From Camellia lanceoleosa (taxonomy: Eukaryota; Streptophyta; Magnoliopsida; Ericales; Theaceae): 64,000 nt of DNA. The stretch is from contig CM045758.1 in the NCBI GenBank assembly GCA_025200525.1, positions 1,488,001 to 1,552,000 of the forward strand, written 5' to 3'. Of this stretch, positions 43,166-54,659 are shown one piece after another. The notes below the pieces were generated by a model. The model searched no databases, was not told the origin of the DNA, and saw only the letters and a list, made by a program, of their open reading frames with translations. How positions within the stretch are numbered: the first letter of the stretch is position 1; every line of letters starts with the position of its first letter. A program made the translations under genes and the position numbers.

Positions 43166-43654
43166 TTATTTATTTAATTATCTTTGTAATTGTATAGTAG
43201 TTAATTTTTTAATATTTTTTTGTAATTAACATATTAACACATAATTATATTGTCTGTCATTAATTATTATTATTATTATTTTTTCAGATATTTCCCGAGT
43301 AGGAGTTTGCTTCTTGTGGAATGCATGCCTGTGAAGAATGCAACTAACTTTTGTTTTTATTACCCATAGAGAATGATGAGGAAAACTTTTGTTTTTTGTT
43401 TATGTTATTCTGAAATGTGAACAACATTATGTATTTAAACATTATATATGTATTATGCAACATTATGTAGTGGCGTAATTTTGTTGATGTCTAGTTATGA
43501 ATGCAAGAATATTTTTATTATGGAGAAATCGTTATTTCTATACAGGAATTTTTATATTATTATGTAATTATTGGTTTCTTTTTCAATTTTTTTTTCATTT
43601 AATACAGGTAATTTGAATATTTTAAATAATTTTATTGCGTTTTTTTTTTTTTTG
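43166..43654. other. CACTA interior 3' of the tandem repeat
   Basis: AT-rich with TTA-triplet and T runs; nothing recognisable. Confidence 0.35.
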
Positions 43655-44060
43655 GTGATGACACCACATTGTCGCAAAAAACTTTAGAGCTAAAATGTAA
43701 TTTTTTTGGTGACATAGACAATGCCATCGCAAAAGAATTTTAGCGACAAAGGTCATGCCGTTGCAAAAAAAAAAAAAAAAAAAAAAAAAATATCGCGATA
43801 GAATTTTTTTGAAATTTTAGCGACAGTACATCATTGCTGTCACAAAAGGTCTCAATTTTTACCTATTATAAACGTCGTTGCAAAAGCCAACATTTGCCGT
43901 TGCAAATAAAAGGTGATGGTATCATGCCGTCACTAAAACGTTTTAGCAACACTCTCTGTTATGACCCCCCTTTGCCATCGCTAAAAGTCATTTGCTATCA
44001 CTAAAAGTTTTTTGAGATGACATTAGGAGTGTTAGCAACGGCATTTTGCCGTTACAAAAA
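43655..44060. repeat. Right subterminal repeat array of the CACTA element
   Basis: Alternating TTTTAGCGACA/TGCCGTCGCAAAA-type motifs in both orientations with long A and T runs, matching the left array. Ends at the terminal repeat at 44078. Confidence 0.7.
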
Positions 44061-44078
44061 ACTAAAATTTTTGTAGTG

Positions 44079-45424
44079 TTTCAACTTTTGTAACTTTAGC
44101 CTTAATGGCTAAAGTTGATGGCCTTGGTTAATGGCATTTAATAGCTCTATTAATGTATAGCCTTCATGGTTAGGGATTCTTCTACTTGCATAAATATTGC
44201 CTTTCCCCTCCAACTTGGTAGGACAATTTTTGGAGAGATTTTTTATGAAAAATAGAGATGGTGTTTTGAGATAAAAAGTTGGACATGTTTTTTTTACACC
44301 GAAGAAAATATTCCTATCTTCTTTTGCTAGCCCTTATTTGGTTCTTGTTAGAGAGAGTACAACCATTGTCAAGTTTGCCGAAGCTATTCAAAATTTGCTT
44401 CTGCATTAGCTAGTTTCGACCGTCGTATCTTGGGAGACAAATGCCGGCGTACCTCTAGCACCCATCGAGAGGTGATAAATCTATTTTAAGGAAATTGTAG
44501 TATTACATAGGTTTCGGTTTGCATCCTTATCTTTTGTTCTTCAAATTTTTAGATTTGAACTATTTCTTGAATATTATTTTATATGTTCATGGGAATCCAT
44601 CTTGTAATATGTTCCATGATATAATCTAGTTTATTTATGTATTTTTAGTTGTGTAGTTTATTTTGTATTTCATTCTTTAATAAATAAAAATTTGTTTTGT
44701 CATTTCCATTTATTTTATTTTATATATTTTCTTATATTATTATGGAAAAATACCAACAATCTTAAAACAGATTCATATGTAATTTTTGAAGGGTTAATGT
44801 TTAATTATTAAAACAAAAATTGCATGCTATTGTTTCTTGAGAACCTAGGATATACACTGTGCTAGTTCTTTATTTGTGCTAATAATAATAGGCTTTATTA
44901 AAACAGACTTATATAAATAGTTTTGATAAAACAATTTAGTTTTATTATAGTTTTATTCTACTGATTCTTGGAATTAAAATTAATTTAATTACTGAGAGTT
45001 ATTGGATTATTTCGAGTTGTTTATTTCTAGTAATTTGTTCATACGATTTATTTTATGTTAATTAGTTATTATTGCATAAGTAATTTGGTTATTAGTGCAT
45101 AAGTTACTAAGAATTTATAAGATAAAATAAGAATTTTATTTCTTAAGATTCTTACTAATTTATTTCATTCGTTTGTTATTTGTTTTCTTTTGTAGTTAAC
45201 TTTTTTTTATAGGTTTACCTAAACACGAAATGATGATATATAATACGAACAAACAAAACAGATTAGAATTAGTAAAATGGACTACTAATTTTTTATTTGA
45301 ACAGGATTACCTTTGCGTAGAACAAGACATAATATTGGACCTACAAATTTTTTAACATATTTGTGAATTTAGTTATTCATTTTATAATTTAGTTTTATTT
45401 CAGATTTATTCCATTTATTGTTTT
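44079..45424. other. Unassigned AT-rich sequence between CACTA and copia elements
   Basis: The first 450 bases (AACTTTAGCCTTAATGGCTAAAG palindrome at 44093-44115, CATCGAGAGGTGATAAATC near 44463) resemble an LTR/leader of an old copia-type element, but no ends were found. The rest is AT-rich without signal. Confidence 0.35.
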
Positions 45425-46302
45425 TAAAGTGTTGGTGAAAATATCAGAAAAAATTATATTTTATTGATAAATGATGCAAAGAAAATGAGATACAAATAGA
45501 TCAGGCTGAGGCACGAATATCTCGTTTTCTTTAAGGAGATCAAGTCCACTGCGGTAGGAAGAATCCAAATATCGATGCAGCAGTCACAAAATTATGACTT
45601 GTCCCCTCTAGGATACAATAGCCCGACCACTTGTCATATTGTTCAGGCTAACTCTACACAAGATGGTGAACCCAAAGCTCCACCAAGAAAAACACCATTT
45701 TTTACTAGTAATCTCTCTTGTATAGAAAATAGTTGGTGTGTGTTGGTGTAGAAAAGAGTAGATGAGAGGGACTATGTCACGACCCGAACCCGCGCCTATG
45801 GGTTAAGGCCATAATTGGCCAGTAATCACGAGATTACCTACGGCTTCAAACCAAATAAAACAAAACTCATCAAAGTAAAGGGGCCAAATGGAAGCAAATT
45901 TAAAACTTTGTCCATAGAGCTGTGCTTATATGTGCACTATAACATTCCAAACATTTATATGTTAATAACTCACATCAAAATATTTACTAACACAAAACAT
46001 TGTGCATACAGGATCACACAAGTTTAAGTCAGTCGAACCCAAGACTCATATATAAAAGTAGTCCAATGCTTTTGCCAACATAACAAAACTATGAACAAAG
46101 GACAAAGGCGAAGACAGTCTTGTGCGTGAGACATTTGGGCTGGCTCCTCAAAACTTTGACTATTTCTCACAATTTCACCGAGGCTGGTTCTGGACGTCCC
46201 TTGGCTCACCTACATGTACATGAATGAGCGTGAGCGAAAGCCCAGTGAATAATATCAAATAAGGAAGATACATAAGCAATCCTTGAAAGCGATTCTGACA
46301 AG

Positions 46303-46560
46303 CGACCTTTGGCCCAATCATCAGATCAATTGGCCTTCGCCCAATCAAGAGGCCAATCGGCCTTCGGCCTAATCATTTATGTCAATTTGCCTTTGGCCCA
46401 ATCATGTATGTCAATCGGCCTTTGGCCCAATCATGTATGTCAATCGGCTTTCGGCCCAATCATTTGTCAATCGGCCTTTGGTCCAATCATTTATGTCAAT
46501 CGGCCTTCGGCCCAATCATTTATGTCAATCGGCCTTCGGCCCAATCATTCATGTTAATCG
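46303..46560 (+). repeat. 28-29-bp minisatellite with GGCCTTYGGCC core
   Basis: About nine copies of TCGGCCTTYGGCCCAATCAT plus TTATGTCAA, some shortened. The core GGCC-TTY-GGCC is itself a palindrome. Frames of 82-88 codons across it are repeat translations. Confidence 0.9.
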
Positions 46561-46884
46561 TTGTCCACCATTCAAATTAATGAACTTACAAAACTTACAT
46601 AGAAGTAAACAATTGGACAACAACATATTTCAAATATCTTGTTAAGACATTACTCACAGTGATCGGCTTGTGGATTTGCCTTGGAGCTTGACCTTACACA
46701 TCATATAGCACATATGGGTCATAAACGATTCAATCCGTTCTTTAATTCACATATTCGTCTTTAGGCTTTATTCTTATCTCTTTAACTCAATTACAATGCT
46801 CAATGCATGCCTAAGAGTACTTGGAAGTGAAAGAGAACAGGAAATGAAACACAGAATATCTTTTCAAAATTTCAGAAAACAGGG

Positions 46885-47035
46885 TCCCCGCTCGAGCGTG
46901 GACTTCTCCGCTCGAGCGGACCCATGAGGTCTACAAAAGTACTGGTTATGTCATTTTTACGCTCGAGCGTGAAACTCGGACACTCGAGCGAAAGTCCATC
47001 CTACATACCTCCCCGCTCAAGCGGGCATCCAGGTC
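46885..47035. repeat. GCTCGAGCG boxes in the family B LTR
   Basis: CCGCTCGAGCGTGG, CCGCTCGAGCGGAC, CGCTCGAGCGTGA, CACTCGAGCGAAA and CGCTCAAGCGGG over 150 bases. Same core as in the Tekay LTRs although the flanking sequence is different. Confidence 0.75.
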
Positions 47036-48357
47036 TGCAAAAAAATACTGGGAGCACGAAATTCACGCTGACATCAAATTTTTGGGTTTTTCCAACTAAG
47101 TTCTTGAGCTCAAATCCAACATTCAAACCAATCCAACTTACATTTTATGGCTCAAATTCCAAATATATTTATGCTATCATGATACAAACGCCCATTTACA
47201 TTAATATGGAGCTCAATTTCATAAATCAAACACATGCATGTCCCAATGGACACCAAATTCATTTCCAACATGCAAATTCATGCATTCAAGGCTCCTATTC
47301 TTATAACTTGTACATGCATGTGATGTATCACCCTTATTCTCAACCTAGATGATGCAAATGGTGTTCATTCTCATGAAACTCAACAAAAACATGTTTGCAT
47401 ATATGATTTAACACTCATATTTCCATATTCAACTTAATACATGCTTGATTATGCAAAATCATGGTGATCCTATACATGCATGTGCATTTCAACTTCAAAT
47501 TCGTCAATTAGAGCACAACTCTTGTTCTTGATCACCAATTAATCTTTAATTCATAATCAATCACTTACCTAGAAGCTCAATCTTCCTAATCTATGGTCAA
47601 TTCTTGAGTTGGACTTCAAATTCACAAGCCTTCAAGATCAACTTTGATTCTCTTACACTCTCTCTCTCTCTAGTTCGGCCTCTCCCTCTCTCCTTAGAGT
47701 GATTTTAGCCAAGATGAAATAAAAGAGAGGTATTGAGTGTATGGTGCCCTTAAGGTAAGTCCCACTAATCAAAAATATCAATATTATATAATAGGGCACT
47801 TAATTAATCGTTCTGAACCTAATTATTTTGTTCCGAATCAATTTTCAATTAAATTTCACCGTAGGCTCTAAAAATTACGCTAATCACAACGACACAATCA
47901 ATTTCGGGTTCTGTGGCCGATAAGGCCTTCAATTGAATTCCCAAAGCAAATAATCAAACAGATATTCCTACGGTGAACAGATAGAAATTCAAAACCACAT
48001 ATTTTCACATAATGGCACACAAAATCATATTAAACACATAATTATACTCATATTAAGGACCAATTAACATATTACGGAACAGGGATATCACAGACTATTT
48101 ATAGGCCACTAGGACCTTACAAGTTACACAAAAAATAAAGATGATCATTAAACTAGAGAAAATGGAGTAACTCCAAAAACTAACTCACCACCAAATTCAT
48201 GAATTCTAATCACTCTCCATTCATGAACAAGATAAGAGGTTACAAAAGTAATGAAACTCTGTTCATGAACAAGATAGGAGGTTACCAAAGTAATGAAACT
48301 CCATTCATGAACAAGATATATCAATAAATAAATAAAAGATACTAAAAGGGACCAACA

Positions 48358-48920
48358 ATCCCCCACTCATTTTAATATCAACAATGACAAGAGAGATTAT
48401 CAAACAAAGATAGACTAGTATGCATCATGAAGGTATGCTCTGTATTGAACCTTCATTAGTGAAACAACAACCTCTACTCTAGAGTCAGTAGTGGTCTCAG
48501 ACTTGAACTATGATTGCTTAGGGGAAATAAAGTATTACTACCCACACATAATAGTCCAGGTGTTGACATGAGCTTTAATAGCCAGCACATTACGGCCTTG
48601 TGCTAATCCCAGTTTTCATGAGCATATTTGAAAATAAGCCTTGTTCTCATAGAAAGCGGCCCCACTTTCATGCTCACATAGGTGAAATCTGTCAAGGATG
48701 TTCCTATAATTGACACACCCCACTCAACAAGAGCTACAGAATTTCATTAAGAGTATAAAAACTCAACCCTCCAACATTACAGGACAAATGCACTTACATC
48801 ATAGGGATGGATAACAAAATATTAAAGAGTGCATTTTTACAATCACCATATGATTCGTTCTTCCCATTGAACCTAGTTACAGGATCTCTAGTCGCTAGGT
48901 TGGGTATCCTCATACATGGT
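48358..48920 (-). other. 3' untranslated region of copia 1
   Basis: Between the RNase H stop and the 3' LTR; begins with the polypurine tract. Shares phrases with the equivalent region of copia 2 (CACCCCACT...GAGCTACA versus ACCCCACTTGG...CAAGCTATA). No frame. Confidence 0.6.
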
Positions 48921-49450
48921 TTATGATTTTATAGGCTTTAAACCTATCCTCCTTGATGTATTCCAAACCCTATCTCTCGCCAAGGCCTTGGTTAACGGAT
49001 CCGCAAGATTATCACAAGATTTTACATAATTCACCGTTATGATGCCATTACTCAAATAGGATCTCACATTACTGTGTTTCCTTCGAATAGGTCTGGATTT
49101 ACCATTATAAAAATGGTTGTTCACTCTACCAATAGCAGCAGTGCTATCACAAGTAATTAACATAGGAGGAATTGGTTTTTCCCAAAAAGGAATTTCATGT
49201 AACAAATCTCTCAACCAATTCGCTTCCTCACATGCTGAAGCCTAAGCTCAGCTTCCATTGTAGAATTAGCAATTATAGTATGCTTTTTAGACTTCTAACA
49301 TATAGCACCACCACCCAAGGTAAAAATAAAACCCGAGGTAGAGAGAGAATCACCTAACAAAGTGTTCCAATCAGCATCACTATATCCCTTAAGTACCGCA
49401 TGATACTTGTTATAAAACAAACCATAATTTTTGGTACTAGATAAATATCT
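48921..49450 (-). pseudogene. Copia 1 RNase H, broken
   Basis: The C-terminal part is open (48921-49214): PMLITCDSTAAIGRVNNHF, RPIRRKHSNVRSYLSNGII and NLADPLTKALARDRV, the usual end of a copia Pol. Upstream, RH sequence (YLSSTKNYGL, STMEAELSLSACEEA) continues with stops. Confidence 0.85.
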
Positions 49451-49471
49451 CATAATTCTTCCAATGGCTAG

Positions 49472-50779
49472 TCAATGATCTTGACTTGGTTTGCTAGTAA
49501 ACCTGCTAAGTACTGCAACAACATATGCAATGTTAGGTCTAGTACAATCAGTAGCATATCTCAAACTACTAATCATGCTAGCATATTGCTTTTGATTAAT
49601 CACTTCCTTTTCATTTGTAACAACAGATAAATGTATGCTTGCATCAAAAGGAGTAGCAACATGTTTACAGTCTAGAAAGTTATATTTCTTTAAAATTTTC
49701 TCAACATAATGCGACTGATCAAGAAAAATGCCATCCTTAGTCTTGGTAATTTTAATTCCCAAAATAAAATTGGCTTCACCAAGATGTTTCATATCAAATT
49801 GGCTATTAAGCATATTTTTAGTCTCATTTAGGATATGCAAATTAGAGCCAATGACAAGTAGATCATCCACATATAGGCTAATAATCACATGTGCATTCTT
49901 ACAAGTTTTATAATATATGCACTTATCACATTCATTAGTCTTATAGCCATTCTCAAGTATGGAGGAATCAAATATCTCATGCCACTGTTTAGGAGCTTGT
50001 TTTAAACCATAAAGGGTTTTAGTTAGCTTACACACCTTGCTTTCTTGGCCAAGCTCCACAAAGCCTTCGGGTTGGTCCATGTAAATCTCCTCATCTAGAT
50101 CTCCATTTAAAAATGTTATTTTTACATGCATTTGATGAATTTTTAAATCATGAATTGCAGCCACTGCAATCAACAGTCTAATGGATGTAACTCTAGTAAC
50201 CAGAGAAAAAGTATCAAAGAAATCAAGATCAACTTGTTGCTTAAAACCTTTAGCGACAAGCCCCGCTTTATATTTATCTATAATTCCATCCGGTTTAAGT
50301 TTTTTATGAAGGACCCATTTACACCCAATAGTTTTACAACCTGGAAGTAAATCCACTAGCTTCCATGTTTTATTTGAAAGTAGTGAATCTATCTCATAAT
50401 TTATAGCCTCTCTCCAGAAAATAACATCAGGTGATGATAAAGCTTCTTGCACCGTAAGAGGAATTTCTTCTACATTGTAAAGATAATAGTTAGGGCCAAA
50501 ATCTTTTTCAATTCTAGCTCGTTTACTCCTCATTGGTTGGATTTGAGAATTTTCTTGTTCTTGAAAAGCTTGAGAATGAGTAGAAGAGCTAGGCATGGAT
50601 AAAATATTTTTAGAAATTATTTGATCCCCACTATTTCGAGATTTGAAAGGAAATTTATTTTCATGAAAAATAGCGCCACCTGATTCAAAAATAATATTAT
50701 TTTCCATATCACAAAATCTATAAGCTGTACTATGCAACGCATACCCAAGAAAAGCACAGGTGGTAGCTCGTTTACCCAA
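49472..50779 (-). pseudogene. Copia 1 reverse transcriptase with lost catalytic Asp
   Basis: A 435-codon open frame: integrase C-terminus (CAFLGYALHSTAYRF), linker, then RT with WREAINYEIDSLLSNKTW, GCKWVLHKKLKPDG, DKYKAGLVAKGFKQ, FLNGDLDEEIYMDQPEGF, KTLYGLKQAPKQWHE, SLYVDDLLVIGSN and [16 protein letters not shown]. The YVDD active site is intact, but HQMHVKITFLNG has His where copia RTs have the first catalytic Asp (HQMDVKTAFLNG). The stop at 49471 precedes RNase H sequence. Confidence 0.92.
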
Positions 50780-50809
50780 TTCAGGTTATTTAGGATCTGC
50801 AAGCTTTAC

Positions 50810-51452
50810 AAAAGCTAAACAAGCTCAAACCCTCAAATAACCTAGATTTGGTTTATGCCCCCGCCACAACTCATAAGGTACAATTTTAGCCTTTTTGTGT
50901 GGCACTCTATTTATCACATGGCAAGCTGTCAAAATAGCCTCGCCCCAAAGATTTGAGGGAGCACCTGAATCGATAAGCATAACATTCGTCAAGTCAATTA
51001 ACATTCTATTTTTTCTTTCAGCTACGCTATTAGATGAGGGTGAATATGGTGGAGTAGTCTCATGAATAATTCCCAATAACTGAACAAAAGAGTTGAATCC
51101 TAGAGATTCATACTCTCGGCCTCTATCACTTCTAATTCTTTTAATCTTTTTACCGAATTGATTTTCCACTTCAAGAAGGAATTCTTTAAATTTCTCAAAA
51201 GCATCACTTTTATTTTTTAATAAATATACGTTTGTGTATTTTGAAAAATCATCAATAAAAGTGATAAAATATCGGTTACCACCTCGAGTTAAAATTTCTT
51301 CAAACTCACACAAATCAGTATGAAATAATTCTAGCAATTCGGTATTTTTTTCAACACTTTTATGAGGCCTCTTGGTAATTTTTGCTTTACTGCAAACTTC
51401 ACATTTCTCAAATTTTTTTTGTCACTTTAGGAATTAATCTTAAATTACTCAT
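50810..51452 (-). pseudogene. Copia 1 integrase core
   Basis: Core motifs: LELFHTDLCEFEEI with the first Asp, FITFIDDFSKYT, KRIRSDRGREYES with the second Asp, PPYSPSSNSVAERKNR with the Glu, and LWGEAILTACHVINRVP. Upstream the zinc-binding part has KCEVCSKAKIT with a frameshift in a T/A run near 51415. The frame reaches the family A solo LTR at 51453 in the phrase MSNLRLIPKVT. Confidence 0.9.
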
Positions 51453-54073
51453 TGTAGACACCCCATTTTGACTTGTCCTAAGACTTGGGCACTTTAGTTT
51501 GACCATCCTCACCAGAAAAATCAAATTGAAATTTTAATCCCAAACCTCACCCATATTGGCCATCACTAATTTGTAGTATTTTATAATTTTCTATAATTTG
51601 GTGTGGTGGTACATATTTTAAATGTTTTGTTTGGATATTTGATAAAATGAAAATATAAAAAGAGAAACAGAAATAAAACATAAAAAAAGTAGAAAAATCA
51701 TCAAAAGAAAAAAGGTGGGTGGAAGATAGAATGGGGCAGTGGTGGAGTATTTTTAAAAGAGAAAGTGAGAGTGGGTGGAAACTTACACACATGGGCAGGG
51801 GGACACAGCATTCTTTGGTGGATAGCATTTTAGGGTGGGTGAGGTAGAATTTCAAACAAAGGAGAGATACACATGCAGTTGGGGCTGCTCTCTCGTGGGT
51901 GAATAATATAAAAAAAGAGAGCAGGTGAGAAGATGGGAGAGAAAGGTGAGTGTATGATTAAAGAGGGCATATGGGCACTGGGGCCTGGGATCTGAAATAA
52001 AAAAAAGAACACACACAGACTGATAGAGCTAGCTCTCTCTCTCTCTCTCTCTCGGCTTGAAAAAAAGGAAGAGGAGAGACACCACAGATGAGGACAACAC
52101 ATGCAAAAAGGCTCTCTCTCTCTCTCTCTCTGGGTCTCATGAGTTCTCTCCCAGGCATCAACCTTTCTCTCTCTCTCTCTCTCGGAAAACCCACAGCAGA
52201 CACATGTAGACAGATTGACACACACGGCACAGACCAAACCCCTCTCTTCAAATTCCTCACTCTACACATATACATTAGACAGAAATTTACAGGGGTGAGG
52301 GGCAGACCACACACACAGATAGAGTGATCACACACCCACACTGCAACACACACACGGCTACACATCACACTACCATCCACCAAGCTTCATCTTTGTATAC
52401 ACCTACTGATATAGACACCACACACACCCAACACACGGCGTGCACACACTACACACACTCAACACACATGATTCACAGATACCATACACATGGTTAGAGA
52501 GAGAGGACACTCACACACATGTGCACATTCACGCATAGACCCATCACCACCCAACACACGTACACAGCACCCAGGCACACGTACACTGATACAGACACAG
52601 CACACACACCCAGCAGACACATGCATATGCATACACATGCACACACGGGCAACAACACAAACTGAATACACAGACGGACAGGATACAGAGGAGGGGTTGT
52701 TTTTGAGTTTAAAAAAAATAGACAATTCATCAACTTCGAGGCTCTCTCTTTCAGAGTGTATTTGTTTTGGTGGAGCATTAATCTGAGTGGACTGGACAGA
52801 AGAGAGACGGATAGACTCATGGACGAAACTTGATCTCTCTCTCTTTGAGGGGGTGGGTCGGTGAAGTTTGTGGACACATGGCGACTACTCTCTCTCTCTC
52901 TCTCTCTCGGTGGAAACTGGGCTAAAAAGGGAGGACACACACTCAAAACAAAAAAGAAAAACAAAAGAAATCGTGGTTCAGACGCAGAACATGAATGAAC
53001 CAACAGCTCGGTGGTGGCGGCGATAGTGGTCGCTGGAGAGACGAATCAGAGACCAACCCCAACCCCAAATCTCAATTGAATCAGAGACCAACCCCAACCT
53101 CAAATCTCAATTTTGTGTCCGGGATGTTCTTGTTCACTTACCACCTGATAGTAAGAAGAGGTTGCCAAAAGATTTGCAAGAGGTCCATTCAAGCACTAGG
53201 CCAGGGAACTGGAATTCAGCTTGGTTTAGCTGTCGAAAGTCAAAATGCTACTTTATCTGTGAAGAGAAGGCTGGCATGTGAACAATTCAGCTATTTCAGA
53301 CAGGCTCATTGCTACTTACAATTCATCAAATGGAAATATCTTGAAGCAAAGGCCGCAGCTTACCACCACCATGGTCTGATCCTTGACAAGGGCACTGAAC
53401 CATCCTGCCATTTCCTGTCATATGCAACAGCAGAGAAAACCATGGTCCATTGGGCTTACTTATTGGGCTTACTTTCATAATTTTGGGCTTTGGGCTCTGG
53501 GCCCAATTTCCAGTGGAGAAAAGGAGTGGAAGGTATCAGTGGATTACTGAGTTGAAGTTCTTTACTTCATTTTTATTTTGAGTGTTTGTGAAGATTTTAT
53601 TTTATTTACCTTCCTTGGATCTGTAATATTTAAAGTGTTGTAATAATCCCCTACCCTGCTTCTTTCTATCCCATTCTTTAATCGCTTTCCCTACCATGCA
53701 TATCCATGCCTTACAATCCATGCTCCATGCATAAGATTCGGCGAAATTTGCATCTTTATGCTTTAATTGATTATCCCATGATTATGTGCGCTATTACATG
53801 GTTTGTAATATTTCACATGTCATATCTTAGAAGTCGGATCTGTAGAAACATTCTTGTGTATGTATTGCATTAGAATTCTGTATATAAGATCATGCATATT
53901 TTACTAACTTTGTTTTGTAGTTGTTCGAGGGACGTCGGTCAATCTCTGAGTTTTTATGCTTTAGCATCCCATTTGTGTATGTTTTTTCTTACTATGTGTT
54001 ACCATTCTACCATGAGGCTACTTGCTTACTTGATATAAATGTATGAATGCCTGTGGATGAAGGCTTGTTGCTT

Positions 54074-54210
54074 AAATTGGAATAATTCAATAAATGTACG
54101 TTTTAAGCCCACTTTGCAGTGGCAAATTCACAAACTTCAAGCCCACTTTGTTAGGTGGAAAATTCAAACCCTTTTCGAAAAACAAACATGAAATTGAATT
54201 GTTCCAATTT
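54074..54210 (+). other. Predicted cloverleaf-like RNA fold, LTR A copy 5
   Basis: An 18-pair closing stem (54074-54091 with 54193-54210) with a single U-G wobble encloses two hairpins: CCACT/AGTGG (54109-54122) and CCACTT/AGGTGG (54143-54158). The third hairpin present in copies 1-3 is missing. Confidence 0.6.
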
Positions 54211-54324
54211 GAGAAAACTAGTCTATACTTGTTTGCTTCACATAGTAAATTTTAGGATTTATTCAATAATCAGAACATGAACATATAAAGAAAATAAAAA
54301 AGTCATATCATGGTTTAGTAGAGG

Positions 54325-54340
54325 CCGATCTTTTGATCGG
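54325..54340 (+). other. Covarying hairpin CCGATC/GATCGG
   Basis: A perfect six-pair stem with a TTTT loop, followed by GGTGAGCGGGGGTGCTCA. Equivalent to the hairpins at 12246, 19121 and 23460. Confidence 0.5.
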
Positions 54341-54659
54341 GTGAGCGGGGGTGCTCATTATTGACCTTCCCCTCTCATACCTAAGGTTCCGAGCCAGGCA
54401 TCCTTGGTTACGACTTAACAAGGGCCTTGGCACCGAGTCATGGGTTTCCTAATTTCCCAAAATATTAGGTGGCGACTATGAGATCTGATGATGCAGTCTA
54501 TTTTTGACAAAATTGCAATAAAATGGATTTTCAATAAAAGTTGCCAAATCTGGACTCTCATTTACATTTCACATTGCACTCGTGAGACTAGATCAAAGAG
54601 ATCTCGGGAGTCCGAACTGTTTAACGCGCGTGGGTACCTCCCGGGCATGTTACACTCAT

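Larger units (their letters stand above)
25668..44078. mobile_element. CACTA transposon hosting nested LTR elements
   Basis: Left end CACTACAAGAAAAA (25668), right end AAATTTTTGTAGTG (44078). The terminal repeats share CACTACAA and most of the next five bases, and are flanked by TTT on both sides (25665-25667, 44079-44081), the 3-bp duplication expected for CACTA. Both ends carry subterminal arrays of GCGACGGCA/TGTCGC-type motifs. Without the two inserted LTR elements (26184-29393 and 30278-39237) it is about 6.2 kb. I found no transposase motif, so it is non-autonomous or decayed. Confidence 0.8.
45775..48092 (+). mobile_element. Solo LTR, family B
   Basis: 2318 bp, from TGTCACGACCCGAACCC to GGGATATCACA, flanked by the exact duplication GACTA (45770-45774, 48093-48097). 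No internal domain. It holds a 28-29-bp minisatellite (46303-46560) and GCTCGAGCG boxes (46885-47035). Termini and boxes suggest a chromovirus relative of the Tekay-type element. A 145-bp 3' fragment of the same family is at 3583-3728. Confidence 0.9.
45430..48357 (-). mobile_element. 3' LTR of copia 1, interrupted by family B
   Basis: LTR parts 45430-45774 and 48098-48357 total about 605 bp. A 42-bp direct duplication (AAAGTAATGAAACTC...ATGAACAAGATA) lies at 48240-48320. The polypurine tract GTGGGGGATT follows at 48358-48367 on the minus strand. Confidence 0.85.
51453..54654 (+). mobile_element. Solo LTR, family A copy 5
   Basis: 3202 bp, TGTAGACACCCCATTTT to CCGGGCATGTTACA, with the exact 5-bp duplication CTCAT (51448-51452 and 54655-54659). 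Removing it restores the copia pre-integrase frame. It carries several (CT)n runs (52030-52180, 52890-52910), an (ACAC)-rich block (52310-52640) and the conserved 3' region. Frames at 51830-52383 and 52494-53003 are translations of these simple repeats. Confidence 0.93.

Noticed and set aside
52310..52640. (ACAC)-rich block as telomere-like or Z-DNA regulatory region
   Set aside because: No telomere repeat is present, and the block is irregular simple sequence inside one LTR copy with no equivalent in the others.
51830..53003. Cys/Val-rich frames of 135-169 codons on the minus strand
   Set aside because: They lie wholly inside a solo LTR with exact TSDs and consist of CT- and CA-repeat translations.
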